The position numbers and the translations under genes are program-made. Shown here piece by piece: positions 53,210 through 62,321 of a DNA stretch of 64,000 nucleotides. The notes under the pieces were generated by a model. It was not told where the DNA came from, did not search any database, and was given only the letters and a program-made list of their open reading frames with translations. Source of the stretch: Lysobacter_K sp043738095 (GTDB lineage Bacteria; Pseudomonadota; Gammaproteobacteria; Xanthomonadales; Xanthomonadaceae); assembly GCA_043738095.1 (NCBI GenBank), contig JAYSZI010000012.1:62001-126000 (forward strand). The letters run 5' to 3'. Positions within the stretch are counted from its first letter, which is position 1, and every line of letters starts with the position of its first letter.

Positions 53210-54178
53210 TCAACGCGCGAGCAGCGCTTCCAGCACCGCCATGCGTGCTGCAACGCCATTGCTGACCTGCTTGAGGATCAACGACTGCGGGCCATCGGCA
53301 ACCTCGTCCGTGATCTCCACGCCGCGGTTGATTGGGCCCGGATGCAGTACCACCGCATCGACATCCGCGCGGCGCAAGCGACGGGCGTCAAGGCCGTAGT
53401 CGCGGTGATAGTCGTCGAGCGACGCGACCAGGCCTTCTTCCATGCGCTCGCGCTGCAGGCGCAACATCATCACTGCATCGACACCGTCGAGGGCGGCATC
53501 GAAGTCCTGGGTGACGATGCAGCCGTCGAGCGTGGCGTCCTGCGGCAATAGCGACTGCGGGCCACACACGCGAATCTCGATCGATCTGCCCACGCCCACG
53601 CCCAGCGTGCGCAGCGCGTGCAAGTCCGAGCGCGCCACGCGTGAATGCTTGACGTCGCCGACGATCGCCACTTTCAAGCGCGAGAAGTCGTCGCCCTTGG
53701 CCTGACGCAATGTCAGCATGTCGAGCAGGCCCTGGGTCGGGTGCGCGCTGCGGCCGTCGCCGGCGTTGATCAACGCAGTGCCGGGATTCGCGGCCGCGGC
53801 CAGCGCCGCCACGGCGCCATCTTCGTGGTGGCGCACCACAAACCCGCGCACACCCATCGCTTCAAGATTTTTCATCGTGTCGCGCGCGGTCTCGCCCTTG
53901 CGCGCCGACGAGGTCGAGACGTCGAAGTTCAGCACGTCTGCGCCCAGCCGCTGCGCCGCCAGCTGAAAACTCATGCGCGTGCGCGTAGACGCCTCGAAGA
54001 ATAGTGTGCACACCGCCGCACCGGCCAGGACCTGACGCCCGTCGCGACCGTCGACAAAACGTTGGGCGCGATCGAGTAAGCCCACGAGTTGCGCGCGTGG
54101 CAACTCCGCGAGTGTCAGCAGATGATCGAGGCGGGCCGTGGAGGCGGGCCCGCGGGGGAAACGCGATGCTTCAGTCAT
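53210..54178 (-). CDS. pyrB: Aspartate carbamoyltransferase, catalytic subunit
   Basis: PyrB joins carbamoyl phosphate to aspartate in pyrimidine synthesis. The 322-residue protein has the carbamoyl-phosphate motif FFEASTRTRMSFQLAAQRLG near 60-79 and HPTQGLLDMLTL near 145-156. No pyrI regulatory gene is adjacent. It overlaps ruvX by ATGA (54175-54178), which matches the yqgE-ruvX-pyrB operon of pseudomonads and xanthomonads. Confidence 0.96.
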   Translation of the reverse strand: MTEASRFPRGPASTARLDHLLTLAELPRAQLVGLLDRAQRFVDGRDGRQVLAGAAVCTLFFEASTRTRMSFQLAAQRLGADVLNFDVSTSSARKGETARDTMKNLEAMGVRGFVVRHHEDGAVAALAAAANPGTALINAGDGRSAHPTQGLLDMLTLRQAKGDDFSRLKVAIVGDVKHSRVARSDLHALRTLGVGVGRSIEIRVCGPQSLLPQDATLDGCIVTQDFDAALDGVDAVMMLRLQRERMEEGLVASLDDYHRDYGLDARRLRRADVDAVVLHPGPINRGVEITDEVADGPQSLILKQVSNGVAARMAVLEALLAR

Positions 54179-54648
54179 GCGGGCGGCAATGCGGCAAGGT
54201 CGATCGCGTCGTTCGGCGCGGCCAGCCAGCGCTCCACGATGATCGCGGCCGCCACGGCGTCCAGCGCCTCGGCATCGCGGCGGCGCTTACGGCCCTGCGC
54301 GCGCTCGCTGGCAAAACGCTGCGCGGCTTCGATCGAACTCGCGCGCTCGTCTACCAGCACCACCGGCAGGTGATAACGCGCATGCAGTTCGCGTGCGAAT
54401 GCGTGCGCACGCAATCGAATCGGCTGGTCGCCACCGTCTAGGGTCATCGGATCGCCGACGATCAAGCCTTCGGGCCGCCATTCCTTATGCAGGCGGTCCA
54501 GCGCAATCCAGTCCGGGCCGTGCGCATGCACATCGACCACCGCCAGGGCGCGCCCGCCGACGCCGAACGCACTGCCCACGGCAACGCCAATGCGACGCGA
54601 GCCGACATCGAAGCCGAGTACCGTGCTCGCATTCATCGGCGACGACAT
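54175..54648 (-). CDS. ruvX: Holliday junction resolvase-like protein / rRNA processing factor RuvX (YqgF)
   Basis: This 157-residue RNase H-like protein has GFDVGSRRIGVAVG near 12-25 with the catalytic Asp, VGDPMTLDG near 64-72, and LVDERASS near 97-104. In E. coli YqgF is essential for 16S rRNA 5' processing. The start is uncertain: 54648 and 54636 are both plausible ATGs. It is between yqgE and pyrB, the conserved context. Confidence 0.9.
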   Translation of the reverse strand: MSSPMNASTVLGFDVGSRRIGVAVGSAFGVGGRALAVVDVHAHGPDWIALDRLHKEWRPEGLIVGDPMTLDGGDQPIRLRAHAFARELHARYHLPVVLVDERASSIEAAQRFASERAQGRKRRRDAEALDAVAAAIIVERWLAAPNDAIDLAALPPA

Positions 54649-54649
54649 G

Positions 54650-55216
54650 TCAGGCATGCCCGGCGTAATCCGCCAAATAGGCGAAATCAACGCCGATGCG
54701 ACCGGCAGCCGCCTGCCAACGCGCGTCCAACGGCAGCGCAAACAACAACTCCGCATCGGCCGGTGCGGTCAACCAGCTATTTTCGGTGAGTTCGTGCTCA
54801 AGCTGGCCCGAGCCCCAGCCGGCACAGCCCAGCGCCACCACGGCGTGTTCCGGGCCTTCGCCGCGCACCATCGCTTCCAGAATGTCGCGCGAGGTCGTCA
54901 GAAACAGGCCGTCGCCAATCGCGAGCGAGGAGTCCCATTGCATGCCGCCGTCGTGCAGCACGAAGCCGCGCTCGGGATGCACGGGGCCCCCGGCAAGCAC
55001 GACCTGGCCGCGCAGGGCGGCATCGCCACCCTCCACGCCCATCTGTCCGAATACTTCGCCCAGCGTGTACTCGGATGGACGGTTGACGATGATGCCCATC
55101 GCGCCGTCGGGGTCGTGCTGGCAGATCAACGCGACGCTGCGCGAAAAATCGGTGTCAGCCAGCGCCGGCAGCGCGATCAGCAGTTGATTGGCAAGCGGAG
55201 TGGGGGTATCGATCAT
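54650..55216 (-). CDS. yqgE: YqgE/AlgH-family protein
   Basis: This 188-residue protein has the YqgE/AlgH signature: LANQLLIALPALADTDFSRSV near 8-28, GAMGIIVNRPS near 38-48 and GPVHPERGFVLHD near 77-89. The function is not settled; AlgH was linked to alginate regulation in Pseudomonas. It is directly upstream of ruvX with a 1-bp gap, forming the yqgE-ruvX-pyrB operon. Confidence 0.92.
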   Translation of the reverse strand: MIDTPTPLANQLLIALPALADTDFSRSVALICQHDPDGAMGIIVNRPSEYTLGEVFGQMGVEGGDAALRGQVVLAGGPVHPERGFVLHDGGMQWDSSLAIGDGLFLTTSRDILEAMVRGEGPEHAVVALGCAGWGSGQLEHELTENSWLTAPADAELLFALPLDARWQAAAGRIGVDFAYLADYAGHA

Positions 55217-55300
55217 GGCCGCTATTCTATCGCGGGCCCCGCTTCGCGCAGCGTGTAGGGCCGGGCGTAGGATGACGGCCCGCCCCACCGGATCGCGCCC

Positions 55301-57043
55301 ATGCCCGCCCCCTTGCGCCCGCTGACCCTCGCCTGCCTCGCCGCCCTCGCTTTGGTCGCCTGCACACCGGCCGCGCCGCCAACGCAGGCAGCGGCGCCGG
55401 CCGCACCCACAGCCAGCCCGGTCGGCTATGCCGCAGCGCATGCCGGCGACTACGCCGTGGTCCCGCTTAAGGCCGACCTGTCGCGCTTCGATGAGCAAGG
55501 CAAGCGCATGATCGCCAAGCTGGTGCAGGCCGCCGACGTCATGAACGATCTGTACTGGCAGCAATCGTGGGAGGGCGACCGCGCTGCCCTGCTCGCCCGC
55601 GCGCCCGATGCCACCACGCGCGCATTGGTCGAGATGAACTTCGGCCCCTGGGATCGCCTCAACGAGGACACCCCGCTGGTCGATGGCATCGGCGCGCGCC
55701 CGCCCGGCGGTCCGTTCTATCCGGCCGACATCAGCAAGGCCGAGTTCGAGGCGGCCCAGCTGCCAGACAAGTCATCCACTTACACCCTGCTGCGCCGCGA
55801 TGCGGCCGGCAAGCTCGTTACCCTGCCCTATCACGTCGCTTACAAGGCCGATCTGGAACGCGCCGCGGCGCTACTGCGCGAGGCCGCCGCGCTCAGTGCG
55901 GACAAGGCGTTTGCGAACTATCTGACGCTGCGCGCTAATGCACTGCTATCGGACGACTTCCGCCCCAGCGACCTCGCGTGGATGGACATGAAGAGCAACC
56001 CGGTCGACATCGTGATCGGCCCGATCGAGACCTACGAGGATCAGTTGTTCGGCACCAAGGCGTCGTACGAGGGTCTGGTGCTGATCAAGGACATCCAGTG
56101 GAGCGAGAAGCTCGCACGCTTCGCCAAATTTCTGCCCGCATTGCAGCAGGGGCTGCCGGTCGACGCCAAATACAAGGCGGAAATGCCCGGCGCCAACGCC
56201 GACCTCAACGCGTACCAAGCCGTGTATTACGCCGGCAACGCCAACGTCGGGGCCAAGACGATCGCGATCAACCTGCCCAATGACGAAGTCGTGCAACTAA
56301 AGAAGGGCACGCGCCGGCTGCAACTCGAAAATGTCATGCAGGCCAAGTTCGACAAGATCCTGATGCCGATCGCCCAGCAACTGATCGCCGACGATCAACT
56401 CAAGCACGTCACCTTCGACGCGTTCTTCGCCGACACGATGTTCCATGAGGTCGCGCACGGTCTGGGCATCAAGCACACGCTAGACAAGAGCGGACGCATC
56501 GGGAAGGGCACGGTCGACGACGCGCTGAAGGACTACGCATCGAGCTTCGAAGAAGGCAAAGCCGACGTCCTGGGCCTGTACATGATCGATGCGCTCAGCC
56601 AGCAGGGCGAGCTCGACAAGACCAAGCTGATGGACCACTACGTGACGTTCCTCGCCGGCATCCTGCGCTCGGTGCGCTTCGGCGCGAGCGCCGCACACGG
56701 CAAAGCCAACATGCTGCGCTTCAACTATTTCGCCGATGCCGGCGCGTTCGCCCGCGATGACAAGACCGGCAGGTACCGCGTCGACATCGAAAAGATGCGC
56801 GCGGCAGTTAACACCCTCAGCGCCAAGCTGCTGACGGTGCAAGGCGACGGCGACTACGCCGAAGCCAAGCGCATGACCGACACGCTGGGCGTGATAAAGC
56901 CGGAACTCGCCGGTGATCTGGACAAGCTGAAGAACGCGAAGATCCCGGTCGATATACGCTTCGAGCAGGGGTTGGAGGTGTTGGGGTTGTCGGAGTACGC
57001 GGGGCCAAAGCGAGCACCGGCTTCGGCTTCGGCATCAGAATGA
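55301..57043 (+). CDS. M49-like (dipeptidyl-peptidase III family) zinc peptidase lipoprotein
   Basis: This 580-residue protein has a lipoprotein signal (LACLAALALVAC) and an Ala/Pro-rich linker. The C-terminal half carries the zinc site HEVAH at 382-386 and EEGKAD near 417-422, matching the two zinc motifs of M49 peptidases. Canonical M49 enzymes have a 6-residue HExxGH; here the motif is the 5-residue HExxH, a difference to note. It probably acts outside the cytoplasm. Single gene, divergent from yqgE. Confidence 0.72.
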   Translation: MPAPLRPLTLACLAALALVACTPAAPPTQAAAPAAPTASPVGYAAAHAGDYAVVPLKADLSRFDEQGKRMIAKLVQAADVMNDLYWQQSWEGDRAALLARAPDATTRALVEMNFGPWDRLNEDTPLVDGIGARPPGGPFYPADISKAEFEAAQLPDKSSTYTLLRRDAAGKLVTLPYHVAYKADLERAAALLREAAALSADKAFANYLTLRANALLSDDFRPSDLAWMDMKSNPVDIVIGPIETYEDQLFGTKASYEGLVLIKDIQWSEKLARFAKFLPALQQGLPVDAKYKAEMPGANADLNAYQAVYYAGNANVGAKTIAINLPNDEVVQLKKGTRRLQLENVMQAKFDKILMPIAQQLIADDQLKHVTFDAFFADTMFHEVAHGLGIKHTLDKSGRIGKGTVDDALKDYASSFEEGKADVLGLYMIDALSQQGELDKTKLMDHYVTFLAGILRSVRFGASAAHGKANMLRFNYFADAGAFARDDKTGRYRVDIEKMRAAVNTLSAKLLTVQGDGDYAEAKRMTDTLGVIKPELAGDLDKLKNAKIPVDIRFEQGLEVLGLSEYAGPKRAPASASASE

Positions 57044-57171
57044 CCATGGCGTAGTGTCCTGCACTCGCATGCAAACCCCACACTAAACAAGTTGGGGGAT
57101 CTGCCGTTTTTCCGCGCTGCCCGTGCCGCACGCCGACGACACCCTGGCCGTGGTCCACGAGCCGGCCGGAC

Positions 57172-57276
57172 GTCATTCCCGCGCAAGCGGGCTCGGTTCT
57201 ACTTCGGTCGAGTCGAACACTCAATGTCGCTGCACCCGCACCAAAGCCGCTGGATCCCCGCTTTCGCGGAGATGAC
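57172..57276. repeat. GTCATTCCCGCG-type inverted repeat, copy 3
   Basis: The left arm GTCATTCCCGCGCAAGCGGG (57172-57191) pairs with the right arm CTGGATCCCCGCTTTCGCGG followed by AGATGAC (57250-57276). This is the same family as at 14048-14129. It lies in the gap before the glycosylase gene, with no other feature seen there. Confidence 0.75.
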
Positions 57277-57303
57277 GAGTCCATGACCAACCTATAAGCA
57301 CCC

Positions 57304-57864
57304 ATGTCCAGCTATTGCGACTCTGCCCCTGGCCACCCGCTGCACGGCCCCTACCACGACAACGAGTACGGCTTCCCGCACCGCGACGAAGCCGTGCTGT
57401 TCGAGCGCCTCGTGCTGGAGATCCACCAAGCCGGCCTGAGTTGGGAAACGATGCTGAAAAAGCGCGACGGCTTCCATTGCGCCTACGACGGCTTCGCGGT
57501 CGATACCGTCGCAGCCTATGGCGACGCCGACCGCGATCGCCTGCTCGACGATCCTGGCATCATTCGCAACCGCCTCAAGATCAACGCCGCGATCCACAAC
57601 GCGCTGGTAATCCAGCGTCTGCGCGCCTCGCACGGCAGCTTTGCCGACTGGCTCGATGCGCACGTGCTGCTCGACGGCAAGCCGCGTGACAAAGGTGCTT
57701 GGGTAAAGCTGTTCAAGCAGACGTTCCGCTTCACCGGTGGCGAGATCACCGGCGAGTTCCTGATGAGCCTGGGGTACCTGCCCGGCACGCACAGCGAGAG
57801 TTGCCCAGTGTATGCGCGGATCGCAGCGCTGAATCCGCCGTTTCTGCTAGTACGGGCTAGATGA
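57304..57864 (+). CDS. tag: DNA-3-methyladenine glycosylase I
   Basis: Tag removes 3-methyladenine from alkylated DNA. The 186-residue protein has the AYHDNEWG-like YHDNEYGFP motif near 18-26, the QAGLSWETMLKKRDGF segment near 42-57 with the Trp stacking residue, and the zinc-snap ligands Cys5, His19 and HSESC near 163-167. ATG 57304 is used. It is an isolated gene after a repeat. Confidence 0.9.
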   Translation: MSSYCDSAPGHPLHGPYHDNEYGFPHRDEAVLFERLVLEIHQAGLSWETMLKKRDGFHCAYDGFAVDTVAAYGDADRDRLLDDPGIIRNRLKINAAIHNALVIQRLRASHGSFADWLDAHVLLDGKPRDKGAWVKLFKQTFRFTGGEITGEFLMSLGYLPGTHSESCPVYARIAALNPPFLLVRAR

Positions 57865-58065
57865 TCGGCTTTCGAAGCGGGATGATGTGGGCGTGTCTGG
57901 CACAGTCGGATTGACTGTTTGTTGTATGAAGTCGCTCGATCCATACCATCGGCAGACAAGAGCCGCCAACTCCGGCAGGAGCGCCCGCCGGAGTCAGCCT
58001 ATTTGTTGGCCGCATTCCAACAGAACTGTTCTCTGACCCATTGTTCGGCTCCTTCGATCGTCAAC

Positions 58066-58095
58066 AAAAAGCCCGCTCAGTGAGCGGGCTTTTTT
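58066..58095. terminator. Bidirectional rho-independent terminator
   Basis: GCCCGCT/AGCGGGC stem with a 5-nt loop, five A before and six T after, between the convergent tag and protease genes. Confidence 0.88.
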
Positions 58096-58172
58096 GTGCA
58101 CCGGAGTGGTTGCAAAAAATTAGTAAACCTGACCCCGTCACCGTTACTACTACCGCTACTACCGCCAATGAA

Positions 58173-58195
58173 GAGGGCCCGCAATGCGGGCCCTC
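58173..58195 (-). terminator. Hairpin after the S8 protease gene
   Basis: Perfect 10-bp arms GAGGGCCCGC and GCGGGCCCTC around AAT, about 30 bp after the protease stop on the minus strand. The T tract is weak. Confidence 0.6.
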
Positions 58196-58226
58196 AAGTG
58201 CTGCACTTTCGATCTAAAGCGCTTGA

Positions 58227-59984
58227 TCAGTAGTTGACCGTCGCGTTGGCCGAGCAGGCAGTAGTACCGGCGTTGCACACCTTGTAGGTCAACGTACCAC
58301 TGCGGCTGAGCTTGAGGGCCTCACCATAGCTGCCGGTGTTGCTGATTGCCGATTTGATCTTGCTGCCATCGCGATAGATGTCGACGGTAACGGCGCCGCC
58401 GGTCCAGGTCAGGCCGAACATCTTCTTGCCCTTGCTGACACCATAGTTGTACGCGGTCAGGCTGGCCGGAGCGCCCACCGGTTCGGTACCGCCACCACCG
58501 AGCAATGCCTCGGTCGCGTCGAACGTCTGCACCAGACCATGGCCGTAGTAGTTGTCACGACCGGCCGTACCCAGATCGAGGGCGGTGCTGGTCATCGCGT
58601 CGCGGACCTGCTGGTTGGTCGCCGACGGATTGGCGCTCCAGATCACCGCAGCGGCGCCCGACACGTGCGGGGTGGCCATCGAGGTGCCGTCCAGGTAGGC
58701 ATAGCCGCTGGTGTTGGCTTCGGCGATCGTGCTCACGCTCGCGCTCTGACCAAGTGATCCGGCGACCAGGGCCTGGCCGTCCTCACGGCTGAGACTGATG
58801 CCGGGGATGGTCGAGGTGACACCTTCGCCGAGCGTGCCCGAAAAACCACCGGCGACGTTGTTGTAGATCACCGCGGCAACGCCACCACCGGCCGTCACGT
58901 TGTTGACCTTGTCGATGAAGGCGATGTCGCCACGCTCACACAGCACGACCTTGCCGGCCCAGCTGCCGACGCTGGCGCAACGGCCACCGTTGACCAGCGT
59001 GCCGCTCGCGGCGGACTGCACGCTGCCGGTAAGGGCGGAGGCGATAAACGCCGTGCTGCCTACGGACAGTGCGGCGTCGCGGAACGGGTACGTGCTGAGC
59101 ACGCCCACGCCGGGCGCAGCGATCTCCACGTCATTGGTGAACTGCGAAAAGGTGGCGACGACGTTGTTACTGTCCACCGCTGCAACCGACATCACGCTCG
59201 CATACGAGGCCGGGTAGCTGTGGGTATTGTTGCCGTCGTTACCAGCCGCCGCGATGCTGAGCACGCCCCTGGAGTTGAAGCCGGCGAACGCGTTGCTTTC
59301 GGTCGTGCTGCTCGTCGGGCCGCCCAGGCTCATGCTGATGATCTTGGCGCCGGCTGCCTCGCAGCGATTGGCCGCGTCGACCAGCGTGGAGGCGTAGCTC
59401 CAGCCACAAGCTGCACCCTCGAACACCTTGACGATGTGCAGGGACACCTTGCCCGGACTGACACCGACCACGCCGGTGGCGTTGTTGGCCGCAGCGATCG
59501 AGCCGGCAACGTGGGTGCCGTGGCCACAGCTGTCGTTGTTCCAGCCCGCCGGGTAACCGGTCATGGCGATGCCGGCGAAATCTTCGTGCGCGGCATTGAT
59601 GCCCGAGTCGATCACACAGACTTTGATGCCGGTGCCGTCGGCGCCGACGGCCCAGGTTTGCGGAGCCTGGACGCTGTTGATGCCGTACGGCGTGACCTGG
59701 CCGCGCGCATAGCGCGGTGCGTCCACTTCGACGTACTCGATGTCCGCGCGATTGCGCATGGCCGCTACGGCCTGCGGCGGCAACGTCACGGCGAACACGC
59801 CCTGCTTGTCGAGACGCCTGTGAACCTTGCCGCCGGCGCCACGCACCGCGGTCTCGACTTCGGCCGAAGCGCCGGTCTTGTACTTCACGATCATCCGATT
59901 GGGATCGGGCTTGGCGGCGAACGCCACACACGACATCGAGAGCGCTGCGGCGCCAAGCGCCATAGCGAGTTTTTGCTGCTTCAT
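58227..59984 (-). CDS. Secreted S8-family (subtilisin-like) serine protease with PA domain
   Basis: This 585-residue protease has a signal peptide (ending near residue 24), an inhibitor I9-like propeptide (about 30-90) and an S8 catalytic domain. The triad is Asp126 in VCVIDSGI, His155 in HGTHVAG and Ser435 in GTSMATPH. A PA-like insert lies at about 310-410, between the His and Ser parts. The last ~85 residues form a separate beta-rich domain. It is secreted and probably digests external proteins, typical of Lysobacter-like bacteria. It is divergent from the cysteine-rich gene at 60442. Confidence 0.95.
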   Translation of the reverse strand: MKQQKLAMALGAAALSMSCVAFAAKPDPNRMIVKYKTGASAEVETAVRGAGGKVHRRLDKQGVFAVTLPPQAVAAMRNRADIEYVEVDAPRYARGQVTPYGINSVQAPQTWAVGADGTGIKVCVIDSGINAAHEDFAGIAMTGYPAGWNNDSCGHGTHVAGSIAAANNATGVVGVSPGKVSLHIVKVFEGAACGWSYASTLVDAANRCEAAGAKIISMSLGGPTSSTTESNAFAGFNSRGVLSIAAAGNDGNNTHSYPASYASVMSVAAVDSNNVVATFSQFTNDVEIAAPGVGVLSTYPFRDAALSVGSTAFIASALTGSVQSAASGTLVNGGRCASVGSWAGKVVLCERGDIAFIDKVNNVTAGGGVAAVIYNNVAGGFSGTLGEGVTSTIPGISLSREDGQALVAGSLGQSASVSTIAEANTSGYAYLDGTSMATPHVSGAAAVIWSANPSATNQQVRDAMTSTALDLGTAGRDNYYGHGLVQTFDATEALLGGGGTEPVGAPASLTAYNYGVSKGKKMFGLTWTGGAVTVDIYRDGSKIKSAISNTGSYGEALKLSRSGTLTYKVCNAGTTACSANATVNY

Positions 59985-60441
59985 TAAGTGAATCCCCGAA
60001 TTTTGATGGCCAGCCGGTGCGGACCGGGTGGTTGTGTCGATACTCCGCGGGTCCGTCCCTCGCGGCGCAGCGGACTCTAACAGTGATGCTCGTCACAATT
60101 GCTGTGCACCGCACCATTGCCGTGGCCGCATCAGGTTTCTGAAGGCGTTCCTCCAGCTGGTGCCGACTGCAATCGCGCCGCCTCGCCGAATCTGAATTGG
60201 GGCTTCGGGCTTGTACCTCGTGTGCTGATGTTCGTTCCCAGAAGTCTGAATAGCGGTAGTACCGACGGGCCGCACATCGTCCCGTCCAACGAGTTTTGCG
60301 GGCCAAGGAGGGTTCGCCGCGCGCCGATCACCGACCTTATCCATCGTTGCGCTTTGCGTGGGCGGAGGCCTGCCCGCGGGTCCACGTCGCGCCCAGGACG
60401 GGCCGATGGGGCCATCCCTATCCACAACACAAGGAACCGTC
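59985..60441. other. Shared upstream region of the S8 protease and the cysteine-rich secreted protein
   Basis: This 457-bp stretch separates two divergent genes and should hold both promoters. No clear -10/-35 pair, operator or small gene could be supported. Open frames here are arginine-rich shadows. Confidence 0.5.
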
Positions 60442-61458
60442 ATGAAGACAACAGTACTGGTGACAAGTTTGGCAATCGGCATTGCGCTGGTGGGCGCAGC
60501 CTCATTGCGCGCCGCACAGCCCCCGGCATCTGCCGGTTATGCCGACGGCATCTACAGCGACTATTCGACGGCCGCCGGACAGCAGGTCCGCTTCGAGCTC
60601 AAGACGCTGCAGGCGGGCAGTCTCGAACAACTGAGCGGAAAATCGTTTGGCGACATTCTCGGCGCACCGCGCTATCTCGTCGAAGCCGACGAAGCGCGTC
60701 TGAAGCTGCGCAACAGCAAGTTCAGCGACGACCTCGGCAAGCTCGATCGCAGCGAGCTCGATGGCGGCGTTGAAGGCTTCGAAGCGGTCGGCCTGCCGGT
60801 CAATCTGGGCAGCTACCGCAAGCTCGCGGTGCAGGTGTCGATCAACGGCAGAACGCGCAAGCACGAAGCGATCGAGTTGTGTTGGGCAGACCTGGACCAC
60901 TGCGTGGTGTACGACCCAAGCATCGTCTTTCTCGATTCGATCGTGAACAACCGGCGCTTGGCCAAAGCAGTCGGCTACGGCCCGCGCATGCAGATGCAGG
61001 AGCGTCAGGCGCAACTCGGCGACGTCGGGCCGATGGCGGCATGTGGCCTGGCCAGCAACCCCGCCTACATTTCCAAATGGCTGACCTGGGCATCGTGGAC
61101 GCAACGCTACAAGAATATCTACGGCATGACCCTGGTCACCAAGAACCTCGGTGGTCAGCAGTCGGGTCTGCGTTGCAACTCCAGCTGCTATCCCGCGCCG
61201 TTCGGCTACAGCAACTCGTCGAGCGGCTCGGGCACGCTCGGCTACAACGTCGACTGCGGCAACATGTACAACTACGGCAGCAGCGGACGCACCGGCCGCT
61301 GGGTTGCGGAAACCAAATGCGCACACCGATTCTCCGGCACGGCCACGGCCAACGTCACGCGCAGCGGCTCGGGCTCGGGCGTATCGCTGGCGTGGGATAC
61401 CAACGGCGGGGTCGATTCAAATGGCGGGTACTTCACTGATACGTGCGGTTACTTCTAA
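60442..61458 (+). CDS. Secreted cysteine-rich protein of unknown function
   Basis: This 338-residue protein starts with a signal peptide (about residues 1-24, ending ALRAA-type) and then has no known domain. A charged N-terminal half with many Lys/Asp/Glu is followed by a Gly/Ser/Tyr-rich half with eight cysteines (ELCWADLDHC near 151-160, RCNSSC near 244-249, and single cysteines in VDCGN, TKCAH, and DTCGYF at the end). ATG 60442 has AAGGA upstream. The C-terminus is YF, a possible secretion-related end. Divergent from the S8 protease. Function is unknown; pairing with the protease is only positional. Confidence 0.6.
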   Translation: MKTTVLVTSLAIGIALVGAASLRAAQPPASAGYADGIYSDYSTAAGQQVRFELKTLQAGSLEQLSGKSFGDILGAPRYLVEADEARLKLRNSKFSDDLGKLDRSELDGGVEGFEAVGLPVNLGSYRKLAVQVSINGRTRKHEAIELCWADLDHCVVYDPSIVFLDSIVNNRRLAKAVGYGPRMQMQERQAQLGDVGPMAACGLASNPAYISKWLTWASWTQRYKNIYGMTLVTKNLGGQQSGLRCNSSCYPAPFGYSNSSSGSGTLGYNVDCGNMYNYGSSGRTGRWVAETKCAHRFSGTATANVTRSGSGSGVSLAWDTNGGVDSNGGYFTDTCGYF

Positions 61459-61887
61459 CAGCGGGAGTCGATCGCGTTAGTTCAATAGAGATCCGGGGCC
61501 AAGGATGGCCCCAACGGACTTGGCAGCGAACAACGCAAAAACGAGTGCCGGTCGCACGCCGGAGTGTTCATTCAAAATTCACCATGAAAGGCAGTGGCAA
61601 AAATAGGACCCGGCATGCCGGGTCGTTTTTTGATGCAGAAATGTTCTCTGACCCTGTTGTTGAAGTGAATCTGACCCAGTTACTTTGCTCAAACATCAGG
61701 CCAAGCCATACCAGCCGCGCATCAGCACTGCCAGCGCCACGCCGGCACGCAAGACCAAGAAGACCACACAGCACGCCAAGCGATAAGCCGCTATTCCAAT
61801 GCACCAACAAAAAAGTCGGAAGTGTCTCTGACACCGTTTCCCCGTTCGGTTTACTCTCCTGGGCGGCTCAACGATGGAGCAGCCGCC
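61459..61887. other. Intergenic region after the cysteine-rich gene with repeats
   Basis: It contains a hairpin GGGGCCA/TGGCCCC (61495-61512), a strong terminator (61607-61631), and the outer and inner direct-repeat words ATGTTCTCTGACCC (61640-61653) and AAGTGTCTCTGACACCGTT (61820-61838). No gene is seen. Confidence 0.6.
61607..61631 (+). terminator. Rho-independent terminator after the cysteine-rich gene
   Basis: The perfect palindrome GACCCGGCATGCCGGGTC is followed by G and six T, 150 bp downstream of the stop codon. Confidence 0.8.
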
Positions 61888-62268
61888 ATGCCCAAGCATC
61901 CCGCCGCGCAACCCAGCGGCTTCGGCGCCCGACTCGCGCAACTGCGCAAGGCCGCCGGTTACACCCAGCAACAACTCGCCGACGAGATCGGCGCTACGCG
62001 TCGCATGGTGGCGTATTACGAAGGCGAGTCGGAGCACCCGCCGGCCAACCTGCTGATCGATCTTGCCAAGGCACTCAGCGTCAGCACCGACGAGTTGCTG
62101 GGGATGCGCGTGGGACGCGCCAAGGCCACGACGCCGGCCGTCAGCACCCGGCTGGAACGGCGGCTCAAGCTGATCGAGCGCATGCCGCCCAAACCCAAGC
62201 AGCAGCTGCTCGGTCTGATCGACACCTTCCTCGCGGCAGAACAAATGCGGCAGGGCGGAAAAGTCTAG
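61888..62268 (+). CDS. XRE-family helix-turn-helix regulator
   Basis: This 126-residue protein has an N-terminal HTH_3 domain, GARLAQLRKAAGYTQQQLAD near 14-33, followed by IGATRRMVAYYEGESEHPP and LAKALSVSTDELLG near 52-71. The C-terminal half is charged and helical (RLERRLKLIERMPPKPKQQLLG) and has no ligand domain. ATG 61888 (MPKHPAAQ) is used; the longer frame to 61822 would read through a repeat. It is a single gene with its own terminator and may regulate its own cassette. Confidence 0.85.
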   Translation: MPKHPAAQPSGFGARLAQLRKAAGYTQQQLADEIGATRRMVAYYEGESEHPPANLLIDLAKALSVSTDELLGMRVGRAKATTPAVSTRLERRLKLIERMPPKPKQQLLGLIDTFLAAEQMRQGGKV

Positions 62269-62293
62269 ATCGCTGCGCGAAGACTGACGCAAC

Positions 62294-62321
62294 GAAAAGC
62301 CCGCCGAATGGCGGGCTTTTC
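62294..62321. terminator. Rho-independent terminator after the XRE gene
   Basis: Perfect 12-bp arms GAAAAGCCCGCC and GGCGGGCTTTTC with a GAAT loop, 26 bp after the stop codon. Confidence 0.85.

Larger units (their letters stand above)
57865..58226. other. Intergenic region between tag and the S8 protease gene
   Basis: No gene is seen. It contains a GTTCTCTGACCC word (58028-58039), a strong bidirectional terminator (58066-58095), a second GACCCC word near 58131, a short ACTACCGC-type repeat (58143-58166), and a hairpin (58173-58195) that ends the minus-strand protease transcript. Confidence 0.6.

Noticed and set aside
60093..60482. 129-codon minus-strand frame in the protease upstream region
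   Set aside because: No RBS, no domain, and it overlaps the start of the cysteine-rich gene.
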